DNA of 64,000 nucleotides from Neckera pumila (Eukaryota; Streptophyta; Bryopsida; Hypnales; Neckeraceae): assembly GCA_963969595.1 (NCBI GenBank), contig OZ018412.1, forward strand, positions 2,854,501 to 2,918,500, written 5' to 3'. The notes beneath the pieces are model-generated. The model searched no databases, was not told the DNA's origin, and saw only the letters and a list, made by a program, of their open reading frames with translations. The position numbers and the translations under genes are program-made. This document shows positions 1 to 13,100 of the stretch, piece by piece. How positions within the stretch are numbered: position 1 is the first letter of the stretch; every line of letters begins with the position of its first letter.

Positions 1-365
1 AATCACAATTTATATGTTTTCTTGAAATTTATTATTCATTTATAAATCTCTCATGATCTTTTCTGTTTTCAACTTTCAGTTTCCTTTTTATCTAAGGTTA
101 TGCAAAATAAGTGGATACTTTTGGGATTTTTGGGTTTGTTGCAGCTTGAGCTGCTGCAAAATGTAGAAATTGTTGAGAATCTAGACAATTGCATAGTTAA
201 AAATATTGCCTACTTCATTGTTGCTCCTATTTTGTGCTTATGCAAGTCAATATGGGTCAAAATTTGGGCCACTACATGTGACCCATTTCATGATTGAATC
301 TTGTTCTTACTGCATAGAGACTTTATATTATCAAATTATCTTAACTAAGTTTTTGCAATTGCAAG
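1..365. other. AT-rich flank, no supported gene
   Basis: No coding exon can be supported here. If the proteasome beta-3 remnant that follows was ever complete, its N-terminal exons would have to lie here or left of the window. I looked for the expected N-terminal beta-subunit segment and did not find it. The short open frames present are AT-rich and carry no recognisable motif. Confidence 0.5.
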
Positions 366-1528
366 CATCAAGGACTGCAATTCCATCACAAGTTGTATCA
401 ATTGCGAGAAGAGCGCGACAAGCAGCTGGAATCCTTTGGTAGCCTTGTTTCAGCCATTTTCTACAAGAAAAGGTATGGCAAATTAACCCTGAAGTGCCCA
501 AGCTGAAAATCAAAAAAGTTAGTTTGGAAGCTATTTGTTGATGATTTTAGCAACTTTGAAACATGTTTCTTTTTATTAATTATGTAGGGTATGATTTCTT
601 CTTAGATTATTGACAATTTGTTACCTTCTTTTTTACCTTAATGACTTAATTGAACTCCTAAAGATTTAAAATTAGCCATTTGGACATATAAAATTCCAGG
701 GACAACCTAGCAAACAAGTCTAGTGATTAGTGTAGATCTCTTTGGTGTGTTTAAAGTTGTGTTATTTTTCATTCCTTTTTTTTTTGTTGGCATAATTACT
801 GCAGATTTGGACATTACTTTTGTGAGCCCATCATTGCTGAGTTTGGAGAAGATGAAATTCTTTTCATCTGCACTATTGATTTGATCGGTGTCAAGTAATG
901 CCCTAACCTTTGCTTTATTCTTCCATGTTTCTGTTCTTTTTAGGTTTGCATAAGCTTCATACTATATAAGGTAGTTGTATGTGATCTGATTTTAGAGTGG
1001 TACTTAATTAGAGAAGCCATGATTTGTCACTAAACATTTCTGATTGTGGTTTGTCTTACATGCAGGTGGCAAAGGACTTCGTGGTTTCTAGAATTTCTTT
1101 GGAGCTGTTGTATGGTGCTTGTGAGTCTATGTACAAACTTGATTTGGTATGCGGAAGATTCATGCTTTATATTCCTTTGATTTCAATGTGAAAGGTTCAA
1201 GTTTTGCTAGTCCTTGTGCTATTTCTGACAAAATGATATTTTGAAGTAGGTTTGGTAATCCTATGCTTGAAAACCTTATTATTCTATGAAAGAAGCTTCA
1301 TGTCTTGGAGTACATTGATTACCAATTGGAGGGGACTGGGTTTTATTAGTCTTTGTGTTGGTTTTGTCGGAATGATATTTTGAAGTCAAATTTTAATAGT
1401 CTTAAGTGCATTATGCTATCAGGGTGCAGAAGATAGCAAAGACAATTTGCTCCAAGGAGCAAATTGTGGAGTTGGAATAGAGTTTATGTCGAAGACTTCC
1501 AGTAAAGATCAAGCTTGATGTTGTAAAG
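366..1528 (+). pseudogene. 20S proteasome subunit beta-3 (PBC/PSMB3) pseudogene, introns retained
   Basis: The beta-3 subunit is a non-catalytic member of the outer beta ring of the 20S proteasome. Exon-like blocks are 366-472 (reads HHKLYQLREERD, then FGSLVSAIFYKK), 805-894 (RFGHYFCEPIIAEFG, then ILFICTIDLIGV), 1066-1146 (AKDFVVS, then LYGACESMYKLDL) and a degraded block at about 1423-1528. Order and wording follow plant beta-3 (YQLREERD, FASLVSA, KRFGPYFCQPVIAG, AKDFVV, LYGACESMYKPD). GT donors stand at 473, 895, 1147 and 1529, with AG acceptors before 805, 1066 and 1423, so this is a decayed genomic copy, not a retrocopy. The first two exons join in frame. The third is read only in another frame, and the last is scrambled and holds stops. 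The N-terminal half is missing. A functional copy presumably exists elsewhere (inference). Confidence 0.85.
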
Positions 1529-2072
1529 GTGCGTGGGAATTTTAGATAGTTCAATACTATTTTTTGCAAAGCATTTTAAATTCATTATATTTGTTGTAAG
1601 TAAATTATAATTGTAAATTATAATTTCAAAGTAGCCCTTGGAATCAGATTTGAACAGAAGTCTTCTTAAGCTTCCATATAATTGTTTATGGTTCTTGTTT
1701 GTTGTAAGAACAAAATTACATCAAATTCTTGAGTGATATCCCATTAACCACAAATCTTTTAAGATTGTTGGAGTAGTATTTGAATTGGAGCCAAAGAGAA
1801 AGAACATGCTATGAGCTAACTCCCAAATTTTCAGCTAAATAAGGTACAATGGCCTTCCTAATTAATTGCTTTAGTGACAATTTAAAACTACTTTCAACTA
1901 TTGTCTTTTGCAATTGTATGTTATCCCCTAAAGCACTAAGGAATCATGGTTTTAAAATGAAAATTTAGTTACTTGTGTTGTCAAAAGAAACCTTATATGA
2001 AAGGGTTTTTTGTGCCATGTATTAAGATTTTGTTTTGTTTTGTTGCATTTGCACTTGACAGGATTATTTGCA
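1529..2072. other. AT-rich spacer
   Basis: This stretch between the proteasome remnant and the hAT transposase start is AT-rich. I see no exon or terminal inverted repeat in it. It may contain the 5' leader of the transposon. Confidence 0.4.
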
Positions 2073-4930
2073 ATGGCACCAGTAACTATTCGAGCAAAGA
2101 AGGTCACGGTACTTGATTCTTATTTCATTTCAAGTCAGAATTCAGCTGATAGGAGTGCCATTGACGTTCCACAACCTATTGTCCTTCCAACTTTGAAGAA
2201 GAAATGGCGGAGGTTTGGTGGCAATGCTTCAACAAGTGCCACAAACTTGATGGAAGGCTTGTCTATTGGAGATGAAGATTGTCATGCACCTGTACGGAGC
2301 AATGTGGCTGTTCAGCTCGTTTGCCTTGGTGGATTACCCACCCTTGTGCTTGACAATTCAGAAGTTCATGAGATTGTTGATCTTGATGAAAAGGCAGCAG
2401 ATGGCAAGAAAAAGTAGAAGAGCTATGAAGTATCCAGAAAGTGTCAAGATGCATGGGCAATTGATCATCCTTGGAGTGAGATGATTCATGGAGATCGGGA
2501 TACTACTGTTCATCGTGTGAAGTGTGTGGTGTGTTCATTTGTTAAAGGACGACCTGTCACTATGGGTCCAAAATCTGACACTTTGATGAAGCATGCTGGT
2601 AAAAGAGTTGCAAAGAAGGATCTCCCTCATATTGGAGTGAAGAAAGATGAGAGTTACATTGCTTTGGGTGCTAGGCATCTTAAAGCTCATGCAATTTATA
2701 ACTCACAGTCACTTAGTGGTCCCACCATACTTGAGAAGGTTCAGAAGGAGTTTAAGGGTGAGAAGGCATGTAAGATTGCCCAATTTGGGACTGTTTTTCA
2801 CCTCCTAAAGCATGGTAGGCCCATGGTTGAATATGAGGCCCTTAAAGATTTGTTTGCATTTCTAAAAATGCCAAATCCAAGCAAGAAACATTGGAGTGAC
2901 AATTCTGGTTGGCTCATTGCTGACTACTTGTACAAACAAGTTGTCAAGAAAAACAAGGAACTATTGGCAGAAGCAAATTATCTTGCTTTCACATGTGATG
3001 AAGTTACAACAATTGACAATCAAAGTTGGATATCTATCCATGGATATGTGGTTTTGGATTTCTATCGGGTTCTAATCTTGGTCAGTTTGGAGAGGGTAAT
3101 AGAAGGTGGATCAACTGCAAAGTTGTCAATTTGCATTGCTGATGCCATTGCCAATCATGGAGGTGTGAGCAAGGTTGATCTACTTCGGAAATTTCTCTCA
3201 TTTGGTGCAGATGGAGCTGCTGTATTTCAGGTACTATATTATATACCATGCCTTTATAATTTTAGTCATTTGACTTGATGCGTGCATGTGATTTATTTTT
3301 AGTTGCTATTTTTCATTCTATCCATTTTTGATGTTAGTATGATATTGGTTGCACAGGGCTCTAGAGCTGGAGTTACAAAGCTTCTACAAGATACAATCAG
3401 CCCCCACATGGAGGGAGTTCATTGTGTGAGTCATCGCACACAATTGGCCATCAAGGAACTAGGTGATCTACCAGTCATTGCCAAGATTGAATCTCTGATG
3501 AGCCAATTGAATGGCTACTTTGGGTCCAGCCCCAAACGGCACCTTGAGTTTACTAAGCTTGCTGCTATTTTGCATACAAAAGGCTTGAAGCTTTTGAAAC
3601 AAGTGAAAACTCGTTGGTTGAGTATGCTTTCCCCTCTGGTTCATGTGATTTCTGAGTATCGTACACTAGTTGCAAAACTAGCTGAAGATAGCAAAGACAT
3701 GGAGGCAACTAGAAAGCAACGTGCATTGGCTTCTGCACTTTTAGCTTTATTGTTGAATGTCTCCATACCTGTGGCCTTGTCATGCTTCTTACCACTACTC
3801 CAAACTATGAACTCCCTCATGAAGTTTGGACAACAAAGGGACATTTTCATCTGCGATTATTTGGGTGCTGTAAAGGTATGTCAAGGTCAGCTATATTCTC
3901 TATATAGTGATCCCAAGACAAGCTTCTCTTCTGATGCATTCATGGAGTTCAAGCAATTGTTAGATTGCAAGCATGGAAGCATGTCACTTGTTTGGATGCC
4001 TCATTGTTTGGATTTGAATGAATCTTGACTTTTAGACCAACTATCATATGTATGTGGAGAGAAGATTTATCCAGCTACATATTTGAACTCAAATGGAAGA
4101 GATGCATCAGTGACTCATGAAGTCTTCAACATCTTGGTGAAAGATATCAAGGAATTGTGCACTGGTGAGTTTTTCTTTTAATAATTTTTTAGCTTATGGA
4201 TGTCACTTTTATGCTTCATTTTTATTTGATTTTGAAGTTGTTTTGTTTGCTTTGAAGTTGTTAACCTTGCTTTAAAGTTGTTGATGCTCTTGATGTAGAA
4301 CATGTGATATAATATTTATTCAAGTACAATGATGTTGTGGGCCTTGTTGTTGCAGCTGAGTCCTTGGTCAAGGACCTTTCAAATCGGTTCCCTGCAGCTA
4401 CACTAATGGATGCATTAGGAGTTGTCTACGCTCAATATTGGCTGCAGCCAAAATGTGAAGAGTTATTTGAAGCACATTTTTCTGTTATCAAGGCTCACTA
4501 CTGTCAACAACGACATGGAGTTTCTATTGCCTCAGAGCCTATCCTCTCATAGTACAAACTCAACCATGAATGCTCTGCTTTTAAGGGTGCAATGAAGGCT
4601 AATGCAGCTGATGCAATGCAAAAACCCATCTTGGTTAATCCATTGACACGGTTGTGGAAGACATTGTCTACTTCTAACATTTTGAGGAAGCATTTTGGTG
4701 AATGGTTCAAGGTGGCTGAAATAGCTGCAGTTCAAGTCCTTGAATCTGTAGAAGATGAGCAAACATTTTCTACAGTGAGCTTCACAAAGAACAAACTTCG
4801 AAATCGATTGACTGAGCACCTGGCTCCGGTTGTGGGCATGTTTAGTCAGAATCACTTTACTCTTGAGACCTTTCCATTTGACAAGGTGTATGATGAGTGG
4901 AGAGCTGACAAAAAGCGGCAGAAAGAGTAG
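2073..4930 (+). pseudogene. hAT-superfamily transposase gene (BED-like finger, RNase H core, C-terminal dimerisation), three nonsense codons
   Basis: hAT transposases cut and paste DNA in the nucleus. Three exons (2073-3230, 3357-4164, 4356-4930) join across GT-AG introns (3231-3356, phase 0; 4165-4355, phase 1) into one 847-codon frame. A BED-like finger is at about 2520-2640 (VKCVVC, then LMKHAGK). The core shows FTCDEVTTIDN (about 2990), FGADGAAV (about 3200), GVHCVSHRTQLAIK (about 3415) and KTRWLSML (about 3605). The dimerisation region carries EDEQTFSTVSF and KNKLRNRLTEHL (about 4755-4825). Overall it resembles the KIAA1586/ZNF862-like hAT group. The frame is broken only by in-frame stops at 2415-2417 (TAG), 4026-4028 (TGA) and 4550-4552 (TAG), each one C-to-T change from Gln or Arg. 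There are no frameshifts, so inactivation is recent compared with the other remnants here. I chose the ATG at 2073 because upstream codons look non-coding. I did not find terminal repeats. Confidence 0.92.
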
Positions 4931-5570
4931 AATGTTTTTTTGGGCAAGATCAAAGCTTGTTAGAAAATCCTATAGTCCTATTGCATTATAGAAATATATA
5001 GCAAAGCAGCATTTGTGGTATTTTAGTTGATTCAGCAGCATTTTCTTTGATGTAAGGCATTTACTACTATGGACTTTTTTTTAATACTATGCAATGACCA
5101 CATGTAAGTATTTTGAAATGTGAGATTGTGGCCAAATGTTCATTTTAAAAACCATGAAATAAGCCACCTTCACTATATTTTTAATTTTGATGTAGCCACA
5201 TTTACTCATACATTTGAGAAGGCTTATAGCCAAAGTACATAAATAAAACAATAATGTTTCTTAAAAGTTAACTTTATTTTAGTAGTAATTGTAGCCAATA
5301 ATACCTCTAAGAAAATGTTATTAGAGCCACCTACTTCACACTTCAAAAACACCTGAAAAATGACTGATTGGAACCACCCAAATTCTAAAACAAAGTTTGT
5401 CTAACTTCTTCCAACTAATAACTAACTCCTAGCATCTTCCAAAGTCAACTATTCCCTTGTTTTGTCTTATCTATTTGTCTTATAAGAAAATCTAACTAAA
5501 TCTAAGGAAATTCCAAATTCTAATGGTTGGCTTACAACCCACTCAACCCACTTGAGTCACATATACTTTC
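4931..5570. other. AT-rich sequence after the hAT gene
   Basis: This is probably the transposon 3' untranslated region followed by unique AT-rich DNA; AATAAA-type hexamers occur around 5240. I see no further gene and could not identify a terminal inverted repeat closing the element. Confidence 0.4.
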
Positions 5571-8000
5571 TTCATGAAACATGTTTTTTGTTCATTTCAT
5601 TGTTGAGCTTGAGCAACTGGAGTGACAGAGAGTTTGAACTTTGAGATTCCAAGTCTGGAATTGGGCTGAGGATGAACTGCTTTGGTTTGAAAACGAACTG
5701 GGGTGCTGGACTCACAACTGCAGAGCTGGACCGAGTAGTGGGGAGGCTTGGAAGTGATGGGAGGCTGGGAGTGATGGGAGGCTGGGTCAACCCAGAGTTG
5801 ACTCCCCTCGAGATGGCCTGATCGCCTTGTGTTAAGCTTCCGTGTGCTGGACCAAACCTAGCTTGTAATCTAAATTTTTGGGAAATTTAATCTTCTCCTG
5901 AGGTTCTGACTCTTTGTTTTTCAATCACAACTTCAAAAATCAGCCCTTCTTTGGTCCCTGGTTTCTCCCTTTCTCTCAATGATTCGTAATTTTGGAATTT
6001 CTGTGAACACTAGTTGAAACTAATCAGTCAAAATACTCTATGGATCTGATCTCCCTAAGTTCAAAAATCTTCTAAAATTCCAAATGGGGCCCTTGGGGCA
6101 TCATCCCTTGTTTGGTCTATTTGATATGGATGTATGTGGGCTTAATTTCAGCTCGCTGTAATGGCTCTGACTACCGCCTGGCTAGGCTGCCTTTGCCATA
6201 TGGCCTGCCAGTGTTCTGGATCGGCCTTGCCGGGGTCCTTGGAGGCCCTGTCTGGAGCCTGGGGGGTTCAAGGCGATACTTGGCCGGTACTTGGGAAACG
6301 CTGCTGGCTGGCTCCGGCCTTTGTTAAAATGATTTTTTGGTTTTTTAACCAAAACCAAGGCGGTGGTTGCCAAAATGGGTATTCCAAATCCCAACTTGGG
6401 TCTCCGTATGGGGACCCCTTAACTTAAAAAACACAGAAAATTCGAGCTAGGTGCAAAGCTTCGCCGTCCGGGGGTTTAGGCCCAAAATTCTAGGAAGTTT
6501 GTGTAAGTTTTAGGTAATAAATGCAATAAAGGGAGGACTTTAATAGGCGATAGCTTTGCCGTATTAGAGGTTTTATCTTCAAATTCTGGAACAATTTTGC
6601 AAGAGTTTCGTTACACGTGAGACTACAAGAGTTTTGGATCCAACCCAAAATCTCTTTAAAGACTTAAAAACAATACTTTAGACCACGTATTCCTTTGGCA
6701 AGACCCTAGGGGGATTTTCTCAAACCAACGGTTGGAAATCCCACACCAAAGCTTCGTAGGAATAAAGTAGTGAACAAGGACTCTTTAAACACAATAATTC
6801 AAGCTCCAAGGTATTTGAACTAACGGCAGAGCCATGATTCGGTTCAAATATCCTTGATGTTAGTACTCAAAGTGTTCTCCAGAATAATTCAAGGGCAAGG
6901 TTAACAAGCTTTCCAAAGGGACCCCAACATCCTTTGGAATGGGCTCAACACAAGGGGTAATAGAAAAATCAAGGAGCAAAAATCACTCCAAATCACAATT
7001 TAAACAACTTTTGGCAAATTGCCAAAATTTCAACAACGTGGCCGCATTTTGGCCAGAGCTTACGAAATGAAAAAGGGTTGTGAAGTGAGGGGAGGGGGAG
7101 GCCTTATATACTCGCTCAAGGCCTCACTTTCCGACTCAATTTCCTAATTCTACTTCCTAGGTAATTTCGAATTTACTAATTAAAATTCTACACTACTGTT
7201 GTGATCATTCTAACTTTTGGAGAAATGCTCCAAACTCTAAACCAATTGCGCCATTGTCTTCAAAAGACCCAAATTAGTCCAAAGGTCCTTCTACCCCCTA
7301 TTTCTAGGTCGTTTTGCATGTAAAAACCAACATTCAGCATATCGCTTAAAAGGGTAAAAACCCAATTGTTGGAGATAATTTTATCTTTAAATTCTGATTG
7401 GCCAAGGTTGTTGAAGAGGTCCAAGATAGTAAGAAAAAAGTCCAAGTTGACTCCAATCAGAATTCGGGAGCTCTTGGTGTGTCGGTCAACATAACGAATC
7501 TTTTAAAATCTATTAAAATTCCGTTAGCGTCGCCGGTTCTGATACTTGTCAAGGTCGGAATGTGATGGAATTTGGTCGGGCACTTTATTAGCACTAAACA
7601 TTCTATCCTTATTTTTAGTGGGATTTTACCGCCATTTTGGAAATTTTCTAGGAATTTTCCAATGCGTAAAAACACGGTTGACTTCCCAGGGAGTCATTTC
7701 CGCAATTCGAAAAATTACAAAACTTTTTGGACAACTTTTAGGAAGTTTTCAAATGCCATGTGCAAACTTACAACTTCTTTTGCATTAATCTAAGACGTGT
7801 GTGATTTACAACCTTTCAGTTTAATTCCCACCCAAGGGGGAAATCATTCTCAATATAAATTAATTTCCTCTCGAGGGGGGGAATCATTCTTGATCAAGGA
7901 TCTAGCCCTCTAGCTTCCTTGTTACGCTCCTATTAGGTTTCTTGGTCAAAACCTTCGTTCTTAGCCCGCGGATCACTTGTAATTTCGGTTTATGGTTTTA
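5571..8000 (-). repeat. Large non-coding dispersed repeat, copy 1 (inverted relative to the copy at 40.1-42.2 kb)
   Basis: The reverse complement of this block matches 40140-42200 in patches. The patch around 7200-7265 (reverse complement ACAATGGCGCAATTGG) matches 40870-40930 (GCCAATGGCGCAATTTG). Others are the gccaatttg/ttttgctcc stretch (near 6990 and 41140), the cggcaaagctttg motif (near 6455 and 41660), and a match between 7680-7760 and 40380-40480. Sub-blocks at 6100-6400 are GC-richer. Open frames are short and mean nothing. The size and absence of coding suggest a degraded large non-autonomous retroelement, but I see no terminal repeat pair, so the class is open. A short 17-bp duplication lies near 5750-5785. 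Confidence 0.5.
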
Positions 8001-10195
8001 CGTGCACTGATACATGATTTCTTTTTTATCCTCTATTTTCTATCCTAAGTATTTCACATGCCCTCCCAAAGTCTATTTCTGGGTGGTTTTGAGGTTTGGC
8101 CATCAGGCATAATTCCACCTGAACCGTCAAATGTTCTCTGAATTGCTTAAATAGACTTAATATTAGCTCATAGTAGTAGTTAGAGTGGTTCTGGGTTTTT
8201 TGGTCAAATCATATCTCATTTGTAGGGATTTCCCCCAAGTATCACGTGAACATACTCATACTATCTTTTAAACCCTAATTAACCCTAAATATGAGCAAAA
8301 AGCGAAAAAAAGAAAATTTTGAGGTTCAAGTGCTAACTCGGGGGATCACACTATGCAACAAATGTAAATTTTTGTGGTTATTGGCTCCTGTATAGGGTTT
8401 TTAGGGTCTTGGTGAATTTATTGTCAAAGATTTTGAGTTGCCAGAGAATGGATTGGTGCAAATGGAGCGTGAGTTTTGTTTTGGTGGTGGTGGATAGGAT
8501 TTACTCCTATTCATGGCATGGTTCGGCTTGATTCAGTTTTGGTTTCTCTGTATTTTCTTGTGGCAGCAAGTTTACAAACAACGATCTGAATTTTGTGACA
8601 TAGTGGTGATTGTGGTCAGCTTCAAAGCTTACTGGATGGCAGTTGCGGTTGTTCGTTTGGGCTCAGAATTTGTTCCCTCTGGGTGGATTGATAATATCAA
8701 AATTGATGAGGAGGTGGTGAGATTGTGTTGTGTTTAGGAGGTTGTTGACCATTGATGACAGAGCCCGGTAAGCCTTCTGCAAACATTTTGCTTGAGTTGG
8801 TATGGGCCACTTTAGATTGTGCAGGTTGAAGCAACAAGCTTGAGATAACTAGCTTAAATTTTGTACCAACACCATGTGCAATGAGCCCGGAGATAACATA
8901 GCTTAAAATAATCCATTGCTTTTGAACCATCATCATTTGCAATTAGGGTTGAGATAACAAGGATAAAATAGGTCATTGTATTTTTGACACCGTATGATAT
9001 ATTTGAGGTTACAAGTGTTCAATTGGAGTTGCTTTCTGGTGGTAAGACTTAGATCGACAATGAATGAGAGTCAGATGAGTGGGTTGCAGATTTTGAGTTA
9101 ATAAAGTTGTTACCATGCAGTAAATATCCACATCTGAAATACGCATGTTGCTAGAGTATTCAAGCCAAAAATCTTTCAATTTGAAATGTATATTAACCTG
9201 AAAAATTTAACCTCTGTTAGATCTTTGGAAGGGCTTATATATGAGGTCCAAAATACCAAATAACATAGGAACTCCCCAAATTGGTTACTCAATTACCTGC
9301 AACAGTACCACCCAGTAGAGCACAAGTCAAATAACTATGATCTTCCCCGCCATCACTCTAGATCCGCACATTTATTTCCCTTTCAGAAGCCTAGACTTTG
9401 AAATTTGATTGCCGGTTTATCTTGTGTCGTATATGTCTTTGAAAAATGGATTGCTACTGAACTGCTCTTGCCTGTGTACAGGCCTTTAGCACATGACCAA
9501 CTTAAGATCCTAAGTAAGTCGTAGTTTCATTGGCCTTTGGTATTTCATCTGATTATGAAGGAAAATTTGAATCCTCTGGTTGTTTCTAGTAGTTGAGTCA
9601 TTCCTTTTTGGTTGGTATTACTTGACGTTCTTTATATGTCCCTCTAGAATATATTTCCACTTTTTGGTGTTGTATTTCACTTGAGACGGTATTATTCTTG
9701 ATGAAAATGTTCCCTTATATACTAACTTGGGGGTTCTCTTTGGACAGCTAACTTAGTCGAGGAGGTTAAGAAGGGCACTCATTGTTATTGGTGAGTTATT
9801 TTGGACCACCATTTCTTGGACCAAATTGGATTATTGACAACCACGATTCTTGCTGAGTTTATTAATAGTTTATTGTGCTTTCTTGGGAATGTGTTTGGGT
9901 TTAGGTTAAATGCCTTGAAGTAACCAAAAAGATTGTTCATTATGTCAATCATATTTTTAGATAATTTGGTTGGAAATTTGGCATTTATAATGGAGATACC
10001 AGCATGAATCAAAAGTCACACATATGGAAGATTGGCAAGGTACTTCTCATGCTTGCTTCATTCTCTGTTTGATTTTGATTTTGCTCATATTTGTCGCTTA
10101 GTTCTGATTGCTTAGAGCTTTACTAGTTTAAAATTCAGCCGTGTAGGGCATATAAATGCGTTTGCATCTAAGTTCACAATCTCTCTTTCCTGTAG
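8001..10195. other. No supported gene; possible unplaced exon fragments
   Basis: Two stretches look exon-like. One at about 8406-8500 is open on the plus strand and contains FIVKDFELPENG; one at about 8720-8768 ends in a donor-like site. They could be 5' exons of the helicase remnant that begins at 10196, but I cannot align them to that family. The rest is AT-rich without motifs. Confidence 0.3.
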
Positions 10196-13100
10196 AGAAT
10201 TTTGACCAATCCAGATTTGCTGCACCATGGAATTCTGCCACACCACAAGGTAAGCTCAAACATATAAATGCACATAGTTGAAGGTCTTGTAGTCGTCAGA
10301 TTTAAACTTGATAGATGATCTTGTGCCCAATGTTTAAAGAAGGTGACCTTTTATTTTTTCACTTGGGAGATTTGGTTCTTAAGGTCAAATTGTTGAAGGT
10401 GTCATGAGAATGCAGGTACCCTGCAACCTTCTTCTATATTAGATGCATTGAGATGCAACTCATTATGTAAAGATTTGTTAATTTTAGGAATCCTTTTATT
10501 GGTGTAACTTTTGTCTTAGAATCTAGTTTCCTCATTGTCGTAGTAGATAGTTTGATGCAGCTTGTATTGATACGTGGTATTGTTGCAGTTATGGGAGAAT
10601 TTTTTTCAAATCTGAAGTTCATAGTGATTGACGAGGCTCACACTTACCGAGGCATATTTGGGAGCCATGTTGTGAGAAACTGTTCTACCCCATGCTTGCC
10701 AAACTGAAGATTAGTATATTGTGCATCTTTTGAGGTCGTCTGGGTCATTTTCTTAGTCCATGTACCATAAGGATTTGGTCAATTATTAGTTGCTTGATCA
10801 CATGTGATTTTCCATGTTTTTTGAGGCAGCTTCGATTCTTGCATGATATGGCTTAAAAGCGTTTCGTGGAGGTGACTTGTTCTAACAGCATAGGTCTTCT
10901 AGGATTGTATATTGCAACATCACTTGAGAATTGCTCGCCACTATGGTTTGGAGCCCATCTTCATCTGCTATTCCGGCACAATTGCAAATCTGATGGTAAT
11001 TCTTTTAACTGGTAAAACGTCTGGATCATTAAATCTGGTTTTTTTTATTGCATCATGATAAGTTCTTGTTCCAGTCTATTGATTATTTTATTATCTTCAT
11101 TCTACCTGAAAGGCAACGGCCCCAAATATTGCTCCTAGATAACTTTCTTGTCTTTCTTGGTCTGATTTTTTTGCTTTGAGGCTAATAAGATTGAGGTGTA
11201 GATCTTCTTGCATCAGTCGATCAATTATGAATATTTTTAATATTAGAATCAAGTTGTCCAAAAAATCAAATTGACCATGAAGAAGCCTTTGGATGAGCTA
11301 TAGCGGATGTTCATACTTTCCTTAATTGGTCCAAAGACCCACAGATTCACTTGTAGAGCACTTTTTTCTTCACCATGCAGTAGCATGTGAGGAAGCTAAA
11401 AACAATTGATATGGAAGTGATACATGGGTCTGGTGTACCATCTGCCAAAAAACATGTCTTATGTTGATTGCCTCCCAAAACAAAGAATGGGATCGGCACA
11501 ATGTTTACAAAAAGCTGTTAAAACTGTGGTATGTGGTTAAATCTCTTTTGCATCCTTTAAATACATCAGGGAAGTTCAACCTTATGTTAATATTGAGGGA
11601 TTGTGTGCAATGATTAGGTGGCATTGATGACAATAAACCTTCAATTTTTGGTCTTTGTTGAAGCTCGCAAATCCTCAAAGATTGTTAGCAAGATGGTTCG
11701 CCAAAAATTTACTAAGCAGGTAATTCAATCCTATTTGCTTTGCAACCCAGTTTGGCTTTCTATTCTTGAAATTGCTTGCCGTTCTTGCTTGTAAGTTCAG
11801 AATGTTGTGATCTTGTTTCTAATGTAAACAGACATCACTCATTATTAGAATTCTGACTTTGCACACCATAATTCTGACTTCGCAGAGGTCTGTTGATCTT
11901 GTGGAGAAAGTCAACAGTTATAGCTCTGGTTACACTCAAGAAGAAAGAATAGCTTTGGAAAAGGTATGTAGTGAATTGTGTTCCGAGGTAAGTTATTCCT
12001 TTTCATTCCCATTAGTTGTAGTAGTTTGTTGACCATTTTAAATTTCAGCTCTTCGTAGCTTCACGTACTAGTATTTAACTTCACGAATTTGTTTGACTGC
12101 ATGCTGCAGCATTTGCAACATGGCCAATTACGAGCGCTTGTGACCACCTAAGCTCTGGAACTTGGCATTGATGTGAGCTACATACCCTGTCTTCTCTACA
12201 ACATTAGAGAACATGTAGACGCAATCGACTAAATCTACGTTAATTGACATAGTCTAAACCAATTTGGCTAATAGGAAGCTCAAAATTATGTAGATTTCAT
12301 TAATTTGTAGATTTCACACATTCTAGTGGTGGTCGCCTTGCAGTGAAGTCTATACTAGCAAGTTTTGTGTTTATCGTCTCAAATCTCATCGATGTATGGA
12401 TATCTATAACCTATATCAAGCAGCAAGTTGGACATTGACTTTTGCTGGTAAAAATGGAGCAATCAGAAGATCTGAATATATAGTATCTTTATGTAGGTGG
12501 GGAATCTAGATGCGACTGTGCGTGTGAGACTACCAGATACTATGTGCAGTGTGTGGCAGTAGGTTGAGACTAATCGCAATGACTTGTATTTTCTGGAATT
12601 ATTGCCCAAGGCCTACACGGTTTATGATGAATAACAATTGATTTCTTTAATTAATTAACCTTTGGCTGCTGAAGGGTTCCTAATCGACATTAATGTGGGT
12701 TCTAGTGTGGTTTCAAGTACTACAATGTACTGAAGTACTGGTTAGCACTTAGCGTATTTGCTGGTTTTGATAAATTTTGAGTCTACAATCATTGCTAGCT
12801 CGGAACGTTTTGTTGCAGTCAGGTCGTGCCAAGAGAAGGCAAGGGGCTTCCTTGGCAGTGATCTTAGGCCAAGAGAAAGAACTTGATGATTTCTATATGA
12901 AAAACTCAAAAGGTTTGTGTCCTAGTTTTTATATCTTTCAGTTAGAGAGCTGTTCTCAAATAAGCTTTCTGAGATTGGAAATTGTTGATTATTGTCTAAA
13001 AGTTCAACTTTTCACAATGTACAGAACAGAAATATAAACTTGAGATATTTTTAACCTTTACTTTTTGCGTGATAGGCAGCTCTTTAGCAGAAATGTGGAT

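Noticed and set aside
100..442. Small plus-strand frames at the left edge
   Set aside because: They conflict with the frame that reads as proteasome beta-3 and show no motif.
6112..6427. Overlapping 70-88 codon frames on both strands in a GC-rich patch
   Set aside because: Open on both strands with no domain; the patch belongs to a dispersed non-coding repeat.
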